DNA of 64,000 bases from Corallium rubrum (Eukaryota; Cnidaria; Anthozoa; Scleralcyonacea; Coralliidae): NCBI GenBank assembly GCA_964035015.1, contig OZ036006.1:13606690-13670689 (forward strand). The letters are read 5' to 3'. The notes below the pieces were generated by a model that was not told the origin of the DNA, made no database searches, and worked only from the letters and a program-made list of their open reading frames with translations. Position numbers and translations under genes: made by a program. Of the stretch, positions 52,772 through 63,935 are shown piece after piece (position 1 is the first letter of the stretch; every line of letters starts with the position of its first letter).

Positions 52772-52880
52772 GATGCTGAACCCCCTACAGTGCGGACGTG
52801 TTTCTGAGAGCTCCGTTTATTTTGTATTTTCATTTTTTATCCATTGTTTTTTATATACTGTATCTTATCCACATTCTAAT

Positions 52881-53453
52881 ATGTTGACATATGATGGTGA
52901 AACCTATCACTGCAGCGGTTCCTTGGCTGACTTAAGGTGCTTTGTTGATGAAACTTTAAATCTTAAAAGGAAATGGAGCTCTCCAGGCGGCGATACGAAA
53001 CTATTCTGTGTTACATAATCTGGTTTTGTTATTAAATGGTCTGGCTTGCGGTCCCAGAGACTTCTGATTCAAGTAGACAATGCTGAAAACTATTTAACGC
53101 AGAAGTTCGAGAATTTGGTGAATAAGTGTGAAGGAAACAAGGCTGATAGCAAGCATGGAATCGATGCAGCGATTGTTGACGACGACGATACGGCACATCC
53201 TAATGCACCAGAGGTATGTAAATGTTCCTGCTCTGTTGATTTAGAGGGGGTGAAGCTGGAAATAACAATTTTGGAATCTCGGTTACTATCCGCAATTTCC
53301 CAAAATGAGCTTGAATCGGATATTAATCTCCTCAGAGTTAAACAGAAGGAATCGGATGCCGCTATAAGACATCAAGGCGATGTGATTTGTGCTCTTAATG
53401 AGGAGACTCAATTCCTTAACGCAAGGTTGTTGGCCCTTAAAAAATCATAACCT
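52881..53453 (+). pseudogene. LINE ORF1-type coiled-coil protein
   Basis: Starts MLTYDGETYHCSGSLADLRC and continues to a TAA at 53016-53018, after which the same frame goes on (GLRSQRLLIQVDNAENYL) into a coiled-coil-rich part (LESRLLSAISQNELESDINL) ending at 53450. The TAA replaces one codon within the conserved stretch, so it is a lesion. I recall this protein as the leading ORF of anthozoan LINE-type elements. Zinc fingers follow further downstream. Confidence 0.6.
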
Positions 53454-54269
53454 ATAATGTCAGTGGAGACAATGAACCTGGCTCATCAGTTTACAATGCT
53501 AGAGGTATTAACAAAGCGGGTGCTTCTCGTGCCAGTGAACAAATTAAAAAAACTAATCTCAGCTCAATTAACACTGAATTTCCTAATACCTCTTATGACA
53601 ATAACCTTACCAGCATAATGACAACAGACAATGCAATGCCGATGATTTGAATAAAAATCACATTGACCTTACAAATGATGATGCCGTGTTTTCTCCAAAA
53701 CAACATTAGTTCCTCGTAAGTTACCATCTGTACTACAGCCTATATAATGACAATTCACTTATCAAACAGAATGAAAATAATATGCACAAAGGCAAAAATT
53801 CAAACTTGCAATCGAAATCGCAGCAGTTAACCAACAAACAAGAGGGGGGGAAACGGATATGATCCGTCCCTAAAAACCTCTATCCCCTGTCCATTTCTTA
53901 CACGCCGTGGTCGATGTCTTAAAGGTAACCAATGCGATTTTAAACATCCAAAACCATCTCAAACACGGAAATGCAATATACCATGTCCTTTTTTGCAAAA
54001 AAGAGGTTATTGTCTGAAGAAGAATATGTGTGACTTTTCCCATGACAAATTGATGCATAATAACTCATTTCCCAGGCCCTATCTAGGCAATTATGCACAT
54101 CCCGATTCTTTCTTATCTCACCGCCTCACCAACCCGTTTCCGCCGCCTCAGAATTATTATCACCGGGAACCATGGAGAAATTTACCCGTATTGAATCCTT
54201 TAATGAAATCCCAGCCCCTGTATGGTCACAACATCCTACCTACCCCCCTTTACCACGCCCACTAATGGA
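53454..54269 (+). pseudogene. LINE ORF1 continuation with two CCCH zinc fingers
   Basis: After a low-complexity Asn/Ser-rich stretch (53456-53640), the frame at 53870-54050 encodes two zinc fingers of the C-x8-C-x5-C-x3-H type: CPFLTRRGRCLKGNQCDFKH and CPFLQKRGYCLKKNMCDFSH. This spacing is typical of RNA-binding CCCH fingers (tristetraprolin class). A Pro/Tyr/His-rich tail follows. Several stops between 53450 and 53870 show decay. It lies immediately upstream of the Polinton insertion. Confidence 0.75.
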
Positions 54270-54329
54270 AATACCGATCCATCCTTCCAGAAAATAACTG
54301 ACCCTTATGATCCTACCGTAAAACAAGTT

Positions 54330-55540
54330 AGTAGTATTATAGAGGCCGATCGAGCCGTATTTTTAAGTTGCCGCAAGTTGCCGCAAGTTGCCGCAGAGCG
54401 GCGTTCTCATTAATATTCAACCGATCGGCCCGTATTTTTAAGCTGCCGCAAGTTGCCGCAGGGTGGCCTTCTCATCAAATATTTAGGCGGTGTTCTCATT
54501 AGTATTCACCCGATCGGCCCGTATTTTTAAGCTGCCGCAATTTGCCGCAGGGTGGCCTTCTCATTAAATATTCAGGCGGCGTTCTCATTATGGCTGTGGG
54601 ACGGCTGGAGCATCGACTTAAATTAATAGCATATCGTGAATATTATATTCAAACAGAGTAAGTCATCACAGAATTATTACCAAACCTCGTTTATAAGCGA
54701 GGAAATCGTAAGAAGATAGAATAGGGAATCACTTCGAGAAGCCGTAAGAAGACACAAATCAATTCGAAAAGCGAAGAGCAAAGACTTGTCGATATATAAC
54801 TGAGATACATCATGGTTACTAGGCTTTCTGCTAATAAGAACGATATAAACAATAAGATTCTCGCACGTGCAGGACACAAAAGAGAAAACTCGTTAAAGTT
54901 ACTAATGACCAAAGCATAACCGGATTTGCATATAAGTTAGAATATTTAATTTATTTTAGGGGTGATCATGAGTTGTTGTGTTGTTGTTTTTTTCGGGAGG
55001 GGGAGGGGGGGGGGGATAATAAGGGGCATGAAGAGGTATTAATGCATGGGCAAGTTCAGGCGAGAAAGTTATTAGCGTGTATTTTGCATAAGACAGAATT
55101 CACAACAATCAGTTTAAAATATTTATTTCGGTTTTCGTTCAAACATATACATATAAAAAGTTTTAGTAAGGTCTGCTTCTTAGATTATATTTAGGCGTTT
55201 TTATTTTAAAAGGAGCATGATAATCGTTCTTGTCCTCTGATGATAATTGGAACACGTCTTCTTTTGTCATGGGTAAATATTTTTATCTAGTCATCAATAG
55301 ATGGTGTTCATACTCTTCTCTTTCATCCAGAGTCATTTTTGCCAAGTCTTTCTCTGTTGGATCGCCCAAACTTTCCCAGTTATGAAAGAAATTATGTTTA
55401 AGCGTCGGTTGTTCAACGGTAGGAGGCAGTGTTACAAAATAGGTTTTAAGTGTAGCAGGGAAACCCAACGGAAGATCGTCAGTTTCGTGCTTTATCTCCG
55501 CTGTCAAAGTTGGTGTATTTTTTCGAGTTTGAAGATTGTC
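54330..55540 (+). repeat. Polinton left terminal inverted repeat
   Basis: Pairs with about 61722-63037. The first 270 bases contain three subterminal units of about 90 bp, each with CGATCGGSCCGTATTTTTAAG and GTTGCCGCAGGGTGGC followed by TTCTCATTAA. Further in it carries a G-tract (55000-55014) and, on the minus strand, the last part of the ATPase coding region (55283-55507). Confidence 0.88.
55283..55510 (-). pseudogene. TIR-copied 3' end of the packaging ATPase
   Basis: Encodes the same C-terminus as the full ATPase (EIKHETDDLP, TLKHNFFHNW, LGDPTEKDLAKMTLDEREEY), with a few substitutions. It has no ATPase motifs. It exists because the terminal repeat has grown inward to include the gene's end on both sides. 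Confidence 0.9.
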
Positions 55541-55570
55541 TATTTTTATTTCGGTTCAAAATTATTTTCA

Positions 55571-56200
55571 TTAACTCCATCTTTTAATATAGGCCTTGGG
55601 ACACGCAGTACAGAAACCAATTGAATGTAAAAAAGATAAGGGAGATCCTAAGTTACATAATTTACAGTGATGATTCTTATCCTGATAGAAATCTTTCCAT
55701 GAACATTTAGGACACTGAAGTAAATATACAACACGTGCAATACTTTGACAGTGTTCACATTCTCCAGTAAGTTCTTCATTTCTCTCCGAGTCCTCTCCAC
55801 TCCATTGCTCGCGTCCGACTCTTCTTGTTCAGTTTCGGAGTCAGTTTTTTCGTCTTCGCTTTCGGATTCCGGCCCTTGATGTTCGTGACGTGCCAGCATG
55901 GTCAAAACTTGAACATTTTCAATGAGACTTTTATCAATTTTCAAATTTGCTAGTCCTTTAACAAAAATATCTAAACCAAGGGGCTCGGAATCTTGGCATC
56001 GTATCCTGTTAGACAATATTCTATCAAATCAGTGATATTTGTTCTTGATATGGTTTTTCCGTTATATACTATTTCCCCTCTTGAATTCCACGTGAGAAGA
56101 CTATGTTTAGCAAAGAAGACACTTTCTCTTCATCGATTTCGTAGTGTAAGTGTGATATTATTTGTTGGACGCGATAATTAGCGGGACTTGTTTCTTCCAT
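55571..56200 (-). pseudogene. Zinc-ribbon-like Polinton protein, frameshifted
   Basis: Starts at ATG 56200 (MEETSPANYRVQQIISHLHY), helical N-terminus. After a stop or shift near 56060 the chain continues with LGLDIFVKGLANLKIDKSLI and an acidic Ser/Glu stretch, then shifts again near 55770 into a Cys-rich tail: CEHCQS, LLQCPKCSW, HHCKLC and FCTACP, that is, four CxxC-type pairs. It probably binds zinc and perhaps DNA or RNA; no precise family. At least two frame breaks make it non-functional as it stands. Confidence 0.6.
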
Positions 56201-56244
56201 GATGTTCACGCTTAAACTGACTATCGTAGAAACTTTTAGTTCTT

Positions 56245-56562
56245 TTATACCATATCTGCAAGTCCTTCTAAAGCAGGACCAAGTAACAGGCTTAGAAATC
56301 CTTCACCGTTTTGAACCAGTGTTTTCTTTTTTCGTCTAAAACTTCGTCGGGGGTCAACCAGAATCTGTAGATCGTCCTGGTAAAGGCTAAGTGTTTCAAT
56401 CACCTGACGAGGTAATTCGTAGTGCATTTTCCATAAATTATGCGCACACTCGCATATACATCGAACCTCTTCAGGGCTCGCGGACTCCAAAACAGCTCGC
56501 TGTTGCACGGGTTTTGAAAGACACAAAAACTGAAGAAATGATCGCTGTTCGTCGTTAAACAT
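56245..56562 (-). CDS. Small basic Polinton core-like protein
   Basis: 105 residues from ATG 56562. The N-terminal half is helical with a Cys-containing block (EEVRCICECAHNLWKM), followed by a basic patch (RRSFRRKKKTLVQ) and a hydrophobic Gly/Leu C-terminus (GEGFLSLLLGPALEGLADM). The order of helical part, KRKK, LVQ-x-G and GFL resembles a small protein that I recall accompanying metazoan Polinton capsid genes, possibly a DNA-binding core or pX-like peptide. The frame is intact, unlike its neighbour. It abuts the minisatellite. Confidence 0.65.
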   Translation of the reverse strand: MFNDEQRSFLQFLCLSKPVQQRAVLESASPEEVRCICECAHNLWKMHYELPRQVIETLSLYQDDLQILVDPRRSFRRKKKTLVQNGEGFLSLLLGPALEGLADMV

Positions 56563-56667
56563 CACTCAATGAAAGTAAGGTTGCAAATGATCGAATTCCG
56601 CCAGAGCATGTCTATATATTTTGAATTTGTGACAGATATCCTTGAGGGGTCTGGGACTGAAAATTGG

Positions 56668-59600
56668 GGAAATAAGGCCGATAAGAGGAAGTTAAGGAAG
56701 ATAAGGAGAAGATAAGAGGAAGATAAGAGGAAGATAAGGAAGATAAGGGGAAGATAAAGAGAAGATAAGAGGAAGAGAAGAGGAAGATAAGAGGAAGATA
56801 AGAGGAAGATAAGAGGAAGATAAAGGGAAGATAAGAGGAAGATAAGAGGAAGATAAGTGGAAGATAAGGAAGATAAGAGGAGGATAAGGAAGATAAGAGG
56901 AAGATTAGAGGAAGATAAGAGGAAGATAAGTGGAAGATAAGAGGAAGACAAGAGGAAGATAAGGAAGATAAGGAAGATAAGAGGAAGATAAGAGGAAGAT
57001 AAGAGGAAGATAAGAGGAAGATAAGGATGATAAAGGGAGGATAAAAGGAAGATAAGAGGAAGATAAGAGGAAGATAAGAGGAAGATAAGAGGAAGATAAG
57101 AGGAAGATATGTGGAAGATAAGGAAGATAAGAGTAAGATAAGGAAGATAAGAGGAAGATTAGAGGAAGATTAGAGGAAGATTAGAGGAAGATAATAGGAA
57201 GATAAGAGGAAGATAAGAGGAAGATAAGAGGAAGATGAAAGGAAGATAAAGGGAAGATAAAGGGAAGATAAGAGGAAGATAAGGAAGATAAGAGGAAGAT
57301 AAGAGGAAGATAAAGGGAAGATAAAGGGAAGATAAGAGGAAGATAAGAGAAAGATAAGAGGAAGATAAGGAAGATAAGGGGAAGATAAGGAAGATAAGAG
57401 GAAGATAAGAGGAAGACAAGAGGAAGATAAGGAAGATAAGGAAGATAAGAAGAATATAAGAGGAAGATAAGGATGATAAAGGGAAGATAAAAGGAAGATA
57501 AGAGGAAGATAAGAGGAAGATAAGAGAAAGATAAGAGGAAGATAAGAGGAAGATAAGAGGAAGATAAGAGGAAGATAAGAGGAAGATAAGAGGAAGATAA
57601 GAGGAAGATAAGAGGAAGATAAGAGGAAGATAAGAGGAAGATAAGAGGAAGATAAGAGGAAGATAAGGAAGATAAGAGGAAGATAAGGAAGATAAGAGGA
57701 AGATAAGAGGAAGACAAGAGGAAGATAAGGAAGATAAGGAAGATAAGAAGAAGATAAGAGGAAGATAAGGATGATAAAGGGAAGATAAAAGGAAGATAAG
57801 AGGAAGATAAGAGGAAGATAAGAGGAAGATAAGAGGAAGATAAGAGGAAGATAAGTGGAAGATAAGGAAGATAAGAGGAAGATAAGGAAGATAAGAGGAA
57901 GATTAGAGGAGGATTAGAGGAAGATTAGAGGAAGATTAGAGGAAGATAAGAGGAAGATAAGAGGAAGATAAGAGGAAGATAAGAGGAAGATAAGAGGAAG
58001 ATAAGAGAAAGATAAGAGGAAGATAAGAGGAAGATAAGTGGAAGATAAGGAAGATAAGAGGAAGATAAGGAGGATAAGAGGAAGATTAGAGGAAGATTAG
58101 AGGAAGATTAGAGGAAGATTAGAGGAAGATAAGAGGAAGATAAGAGGAAGGTAAGAGGAAGATAAGAAGAAGATAAGAGGAAGATTAGAGGAAGATAAGA
58201 GGAAGATAAGGAAGATAAGGGGAAGATAAGGGGAAGATAAGAGGAAGATAAGGAAGATAAGAGGAAGATAAGGGGAAGATAAGAGGAAGATAAAGGGAAG
58301 ATAAAGGGAAGATAAGAGGAAGATAAGAGGAAGATAAGAGGAAGATAAGAGGAAGATAAGGAAGATAAGGGGAAGATAAGGAAGATAAGAGGAAGATAAG
58401 AGGAAGACAAGAGGAAGATAAGGAAGATAAGAGGAAGATAAGAGGAAGATGAGGATGATAAAGGGAAGATAAAAGGAAGATAAGAGGAAGATAAGAGGAA
58501 GATAAGAGGAAGATAAGAGGAAGATAAGAGGAAGATAAGTGGAAGATGAGGAAGATAAGAGGAAGATAAGGAAGATAAGAGGAAGATAAGAGGAAGATAA
58601 GAGGAAGATAAGAGGAAGATAAGGAAGATAAGGGGAAGATAAGGGGAAGATAAGAGGAAGATAAGGAAGATAAGAGGAAGATAAGGGGAAGATAAGAGGA
58701 AGATAAAGGGAAGATAAAGGGAAGATAAGAGGAAGATAAGAGGAAGATAAGAGGAAGATAAGAGGAAGATAAGGAAGATAAGGGGAAGATAAGGAAGATA
58801 AGAGGAAGATAAGAGGAAGACAAGAGGAAGATAAGGAAGATAAGAGGAAGATAAGAGGAAGATGAGGATGATAAAGGGAAGATAAAAGGAAGATAAGAGG
58901 AAGATAAGAGGAAGATAAGAGGAAGATAAGAGGAAGATAAGAGGAAGATAAGTGGAAGATGAGGAAGATAAGAGGAAGATAAGGAAGATAAGAGGAAGAT
59001 AAGGGGAAGATAAGGGGAAGATAAGAGGAAGATAAGGAAGATAAGAGGAAGATAAGGGGAAGATAAGAGGAAGATAAAGGGAAGATAAAGGGAAGATAAG
59101 AGGAAGATAAGAGGAAGATAAGAGGAAGATAAGAGGAAGATAAGGAAGATAAGGGGAAGATAAGGAAGATAAGAGGAAGATAAGAGGAAGACAAGAGGAA
59201 GATAAGGAAGATAAGAGGAAGATAAGAGGAAGATGAGGATGATAAAGGGAAGATAAAAGGAAGATAAGAGGAAGATAAGAGGAAGATAAGAGGAAGATAA
59301 GAGGAAGATAAGAGGAAGATAAGTGGAAGATAAGGAAGATAAGAGGAAGATAAGGAAGATAAGAGGAAGATAAGAGGAAGATAAGAGGAAGATAAGAGGA
59401 AGATAAGAGGAAGATAAGAGGAGGATAAGAAGAAGATAAGAGGAAGATAAGGAAGATAAGAGGAAGATAAGAGGAAGATAAGAGGAAGATAAGAGGAAGA
59501 TAAGGAAGATAAGGGAAGATAAGGAAGATAAGAGGAAGATAAGAGGAAGACAAGAGGAAGATAAGGAAGATAAGGAAGATAAGAAGAAGATAAGAAGAAG

Positions 59601-60697
59601 ATAAGGATGATAAAGGGAAGATAAAAGGAAGATAAGAGGAAGATAAGAGGAAGATAAGAGGAAGATAAGAGGAAGATAAGAGGAAGATAAGTGGAAGATA
59701 AGGAAGATAAGAGGAAGATAAGGAAGATAAGAGGAAGATTAGAGGAGGATTAGAGGAAGATTAGAGGAAGATTAGAGGAAGATAAGAGGAAGATAAGAGG
59801 AAGATAAGAGGAAGATAAGAGGAAGATAAGAGGAAGATAAGAGAAAGATAAGAGGAAGATAAGAGGAAGATAAGTGGAAGATAAGGAAGATAAGAGGAAG
59901 ATAAGGAGGATAAGAGGAAGATTAGAGGAAGATTAGAGGAAGATTAGAGGAAGATTAGAGGAAGATAAGAGGAAGATAAGAGGAAGGTAAGAGGAAGATA
60001 AGAGGAAGATAAGAGGAAGATTAGAGGAAGATAAGAGGAAGATAAGGAAGATAAGGGGAAGATAAGGGAAAGATAAGAGGAAGATAAGGAAGATAAGAGG
60101 AAGATAAGGGGAAGATAAGAGGAAGATAAAGGGAAGATAAAGGGAAGATAAGAGGAAGATAAGAGGAAGATAAGAGGAAGATAAGAGGAAGATAAGGAAG
60201 ATAAGGGGAAGATAAGGAAGATAAGAGGAAGATAAGAGGAAGACAAGAGGAAGATAAGGAAGATAAGAGGAAGATAAAAGGAAGATGAGGATGATAAAGG
60301 GAAGATAAAAGGAAGATAAGAGGAAGATAAGAGGAAGATAAGAGGAAGATAAGAGGAAGATAAGAGGAAGATAAGAGGAGATAAGGAAGATAAGAGGAAG
60401 ATAAGGAAGATAAGAGGAAGATAAGAAGAAGATAAGAGGAAGATAAGAGGAAGATAAGGAAGATAAGAGGAAGATAAGAGGAAGATAAGAGGACGATAAG
60501 GAAGATAAGAGGAAGATAAGAGGAAGATAAGAGGAAGATAAGAGGAAGATAAAGGGAAGATAAAGGGAAGATAAGGAAGATAAGAGGAAGATTAGAGGAA
60601 GATGAGAGGAAGATAAGAGGAAGATAAGTGGAAGATAAGGAAGATAAGAGGAAGATAAGGAAGATAAGAGGAAGATAAGGAAGATAGGGGGAAGAAA
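56668..60697. repeat. 4-kb purine-strand minisatellite GAAGATAAGAG
   Basis: Repeats of an 11-base unit GAAGATAAGAG mixed with 7-8 base GGAAGATAA variants. The plus strand is almost purely A/G plus the T of GATA. A marker variant (GGATGATAAAGGGAAG) recurs near 57025, 57472, 57768, 58455, 58866, 59238, 59607 and 60292, indicating higher-order units of roughly 300-450 bp. Long minus-strand frames of SSSYLPLIFL type are artefacts. It occupies the position expected for Polinton capsid, polymerase and integrase genes. Confidence 0.97.
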
Positions 60698-60762
60698 TTG
60701 AAATAAATTGTCCGAATATGCTTTGAAACAATCATTTTACCCCTAAACGTCAGAGAGTGAAC

Positions 60763-61973
60763 ATGTCGTACATCTGTGACACTTGTGGAAAAACGTTTCG
60801 ACAAGAGGCAATCTTCAACGCCCTATTAAAAATTCCCATCAGGAAAGTAATACAGGACATGTTTCCCCAGTTATCAATGGAGCAACAGTCATGCAGCATC
60901 CATTTACTTGCATTGTCGCAGGGTGTACTCAGAGCGGTAAAACAGTATGGGTAAAAACGCTTCTGGAAAACGCCAAAACTACGATTAATCCTCCTCCCGA
61001 ACGTATCATTTGGTGCTATGGACAATGGCAGCCTATGTATTTAAAAATGATCAAAACAATACCAGGCATCGAATTCTATGAGGGTATACCTTCCAACATT
61101 GACTCTGATAATTTTCTTGAAGTCTCTCAACGTAACCTGATCGTCCTCGATGATCTTATGGATCAGTCAGGAAGAGATAAACGTATTGCTAATTTATTTA
61201 GTAAGGGAAGTCATCACAGGAGTCTCTCTGTGATCTATATTGTTCAGAATATATTTCATCAAGGCAAAGAAACCAGAAACATCAGCCTCAACGCACATTA
61301 CTTTGTGCTCTTCGAGTCTCCGAGGGATAAGCAACAAATTTCTGTCTTGGCACGGCAGGTGAACCCAGGTCACGTCCATGAATTTATGAAGGGTTACGAG
61401 GAAGCCACAAAACGTCCTCATGGTTATTTGATGCTTGATCTGAAACCGACCACCGACGACGATCATCGCCTCAAGACCAATGTTCTACCTGGAGAAAATA
61501 GATGCAGCCTGCAGCAACAGCTGGGTAGTTTCATACAAAAGCAATCCTATCAATTACCTCCGATCGTTATTGCCAAGTACAATACAGAACAAAAAATGCA
61601 AGACATTGAACAAGCGCGACAGTTAACACCTGACGAAAAGAACATACTTTACTCCAATCAGCTAGGACGTTTTCTGAATTTTCAAAACCAACTGCAAAAT
61701 CAGTCTCAACCTCTGACTAATCTTCAAACTCAGCAAAATGCACCAGATTTTACAGCGGAGATAAAGCACGAAACTGACGATCTTCCGTGGGGGTTCCCTG
61801 CTACACCTAAAACCTATTTTGTAACACCGCCTCCTACCGTTGAAGAACCGACGCTTAAACATAATTTCTTTCACAACTGGAAAAGTTTGGGCGATCCAAC
61901 AGAGAAAGACTTGGCAAAAATGACTCTGGATGAAAGAGAAGAGTATGAACACCATCTATTGATGACTAGGTAA
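60763..61973 (+). pseudogene. Polinton packaging ATPase with N-terminal C2H2-like finger
   Basis: The ATPase domain begins near 60891 (MQHPFTCIVAGCTQSGKTVW), with Walker A GCTQSGKT, Walker B LIVLDDLMD and a downstream VIYIVQN sensor strand, followed by a long C-terminal extension with Gln-rich parts. Translation from ATG 60891 gives about 360 intact residues, so the ATPase itself may work. Upstream, ATG 60763 starts a C2H2 finger (YICDTCGKTF) that continues only after a one-base shift near 60795 (STRGNLQRPIKNSH), where the first His ligand is Pro. The finger is therefore doubly damaged. The 3' end lies inside the right TIR. Confidence 0.88.
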
Positions 61974-63037
61974 AAATATTTACCTATGACAAAAGAAGAC
62001 GTGCCCAATTATCATCAGAGGACAAGAAAGGTTATCATGCTACTTTTAAAATAAAAACGCCTAAATATAATCTAAGAAGCAGACCTTACTAAAGCTTTTT
62101 ATATGTATATGTTTGAACGAAAACCGAAATAAATATTTTAAACTGATTGTTGTGAATTCTGTCTTATGCAAAATACACGCTAATGACTTTCTCGCCTGAA
62201 CTTGCCCATGCATTAATACATCTTCATGCCCCTTATTACCCCCCCCCCCCCCAAAAAAAAAACAAAAAAAAACAAAAACAAAAACAAACAACAACACAAA
62301 CCCAAACAAACAAACAAACAAACAAACAAACAAACAAACAAACAACAAAACAAAACAACTCATGATCACCCCTAAAATGAATTAAATATTCTAACTTATA
62401 TGCAAATCCGGTTATGCTCTGGTCATTAATAACTTTAACGAGTTTTCTCTTTTGTGTCCTGCACGTGCGAGAATCTTATTGTTTATATCGTTCTTATTAG
62501 CAGAAAACCTAGTAACCATGATGTATCTCAGTTATATATCGACAAGTCTTTGCTCTTCGCTTTTCGAATTGATTTGTGTCTTCTTACGGCTTCTCGAAGT
62601 GATTCCCCATTCTATCTTCTTACGATTTCCTCGCTTATAAACGAGGTTTAGTAATAATTCTGTGATGACTTACTCTGTTTGAATATAATATTCACGATAT
62701 GCTATTAATTCAAGTCGATACTCCAGCCGTCCCACGGCCATAATGAGAACGCCGCCTGAATATTTAATGAGAACGGCACCCTGCGGCAACTTAAAAATAC
62801 AGCTCGATCGGGTGAATACTAATGAGAACACCGCCTAAATATTTGATGAGAAGGCCACCCTGCGGCAACTTGCGGCAGCTTAAAAATACGGGCCGATCGG
62901 TTGAATACTAATGAGAACGCCGCCTGAATATTTAATGAGTGCCGTCTGAATATTTAATGAGAACGCCGCCCTGCGGCAAGTTGCGGCAACTTGCGGCAAC
63001 TTAAAAATACGGCTCCATCTGCCTCTATAATACTACT
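61722..63037 (-). repeat. Polinton right terminal inverted repeat
   Basis: Reverse complement of 54330-55540, about 1.3 kb because of a (CAAA)n and C/A-rich expansion at 62240-62350, where the left arm has a G-tract. It includes the ATPase 3' end and about three subterminal units with CTGCGGCAACTT and TTAAAAATACGG. Confidence 0.88.
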
Positions 63038-63043
63038 CAAGTT

Positions 63044-63935
63044 ACCTCTGGTAACAGTATACCCGTCAGAATCACCTCCAATTTTAAGTTTAAAACGGCC
63101 TTATCTACCAGTCTGGTCACTAGAGGTCATACTAAATCGAACTGTATTCAGATTAAAACTAACAATGAAATCTCAGAGAAATTCAGCCTCTCGACATTCG
63201 TGTTAACAAACGCATGCCATATAAGTGACAAAATCGATTAATTATACGGAGTTGTCACAAATAACAATCCTGAAGTGGTAATGATTACAGAATCCTGGCT
63301 ATCTCCAAGCATCCCTGATTCGGCAATGACGATCGGTAATGAATATTCTATGTTTCGCCGGGATAGATTTACACAGGGTGGTAGAGTACTTGCTTATGTG
63401 CACCAAAGCATACCTGTCAGCCGCGTGACGACTGCAGAAGAGGATGATAAAGAGGTATTATGGCTATTGCTCAGACCACCCAGAACTCCGCGCCCGTTAG
63501 TTTAATCATAGTTGCTATTGTATACTACCCTCCTGGCCAAAGTGCCGAATGTGGAATTGACATGATAGAATACCTTACCAGACTACTCTGTGACCGACAA
63601 TCGTCCGCAATTGTAATTGTCGGAGATTTTAACAAACTAAACCTCACCCGTTTATGTAACCGTTTCAATCTTAAGAAATCTTTCCTTGCCCCAACTAGAG
63701 GAAGCAACACCTTGGATCAAGTCTTGACGAATATGTGAGACATGTATAATCCGACGCTCCATCTGCCACCACTTGGACATTCTGATCACCAATGCCTTCT
63801 CCTTGTACCAAAACAGAAAGAGAAACTACCAGCCTACCCTAGATCTTTTGCTTTTGATCCTATTACAGATCAAAAGCAAAAGATCTTCGCACGACAAGCT
63901 CAGCTAAATGGTTTAAGTCCATCTTCTCACTTCTA
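63044..63935 (+). pseudogene. LINE ORF2 endonuclease region, resumes after Polinton
   Basis: APE-type endonuclease at the start of a non-LTR ORF2: FVLTNACHISDKID, then EVVMITESWLS (catalytic Glu), FNKLN preceded by IVIVGD, RGSNTLDQVLTN and LGHSDHQ (closing Asp-His). The lesions are a TAA at 63239-63241, a frame change near 63490 and a TGA at 63736-63738. Together with the CCCH-containing ORF1 at 52881-54269 it forms one LINE split by the Polinton. The window ends before the reverse transcriptase. Confidence 0.82.

Larger units (their letters stand above)
50180..52780 (+). mobile_element. LTR retrotransposon 5' part (LTR end, PBS, gag)
   Basis: An LTR end is suggested by AATAAAGTATAAGTTAAG (polyadenylation-type signal near 50560), then AAGAGTAACA and the primer-binding-site-like TTGGCGACCCCACTAGGACT near 50646. 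A gag-like protein follows in pieces. No protease, RT or integrase is present before LINE sequence begins near 52790, and no second LTR was found, so the element is truncated. The LTR start was not identified; 50180 is a guess. Confidence 0.6.
54324..63043. mobile_element. Second Polinton, complete ends, 6-bp TSD CAAGTT
   Basis: Element 54330-63037 (8,708 bp) flanked by CAAGTT at 54324-54329 and 63038-63043. Termini are AGTAGTATTATAGAGGC and GCCTCTATAATACTACT, and both TIRs exceed 1.2 kb. Six-base duplication, AG/CT termini and a packaging ATPase identify a Polinton/Maverick. The gene set is reduced to an ATPase and two small genes; about 4 kb in the centre is minisatellite. It interrupts a LINE whose coding resumes at 63044. 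Confidence 0.93.

Noticed and set aside
56562-60804. Many long minus-strand frames of SSSYLPLIFL type
   Set aside because: Artefacts of the GAAGATAAGAG minisatellite, which lacks stops on the minus strand; they have no domain and look the same in several frames.
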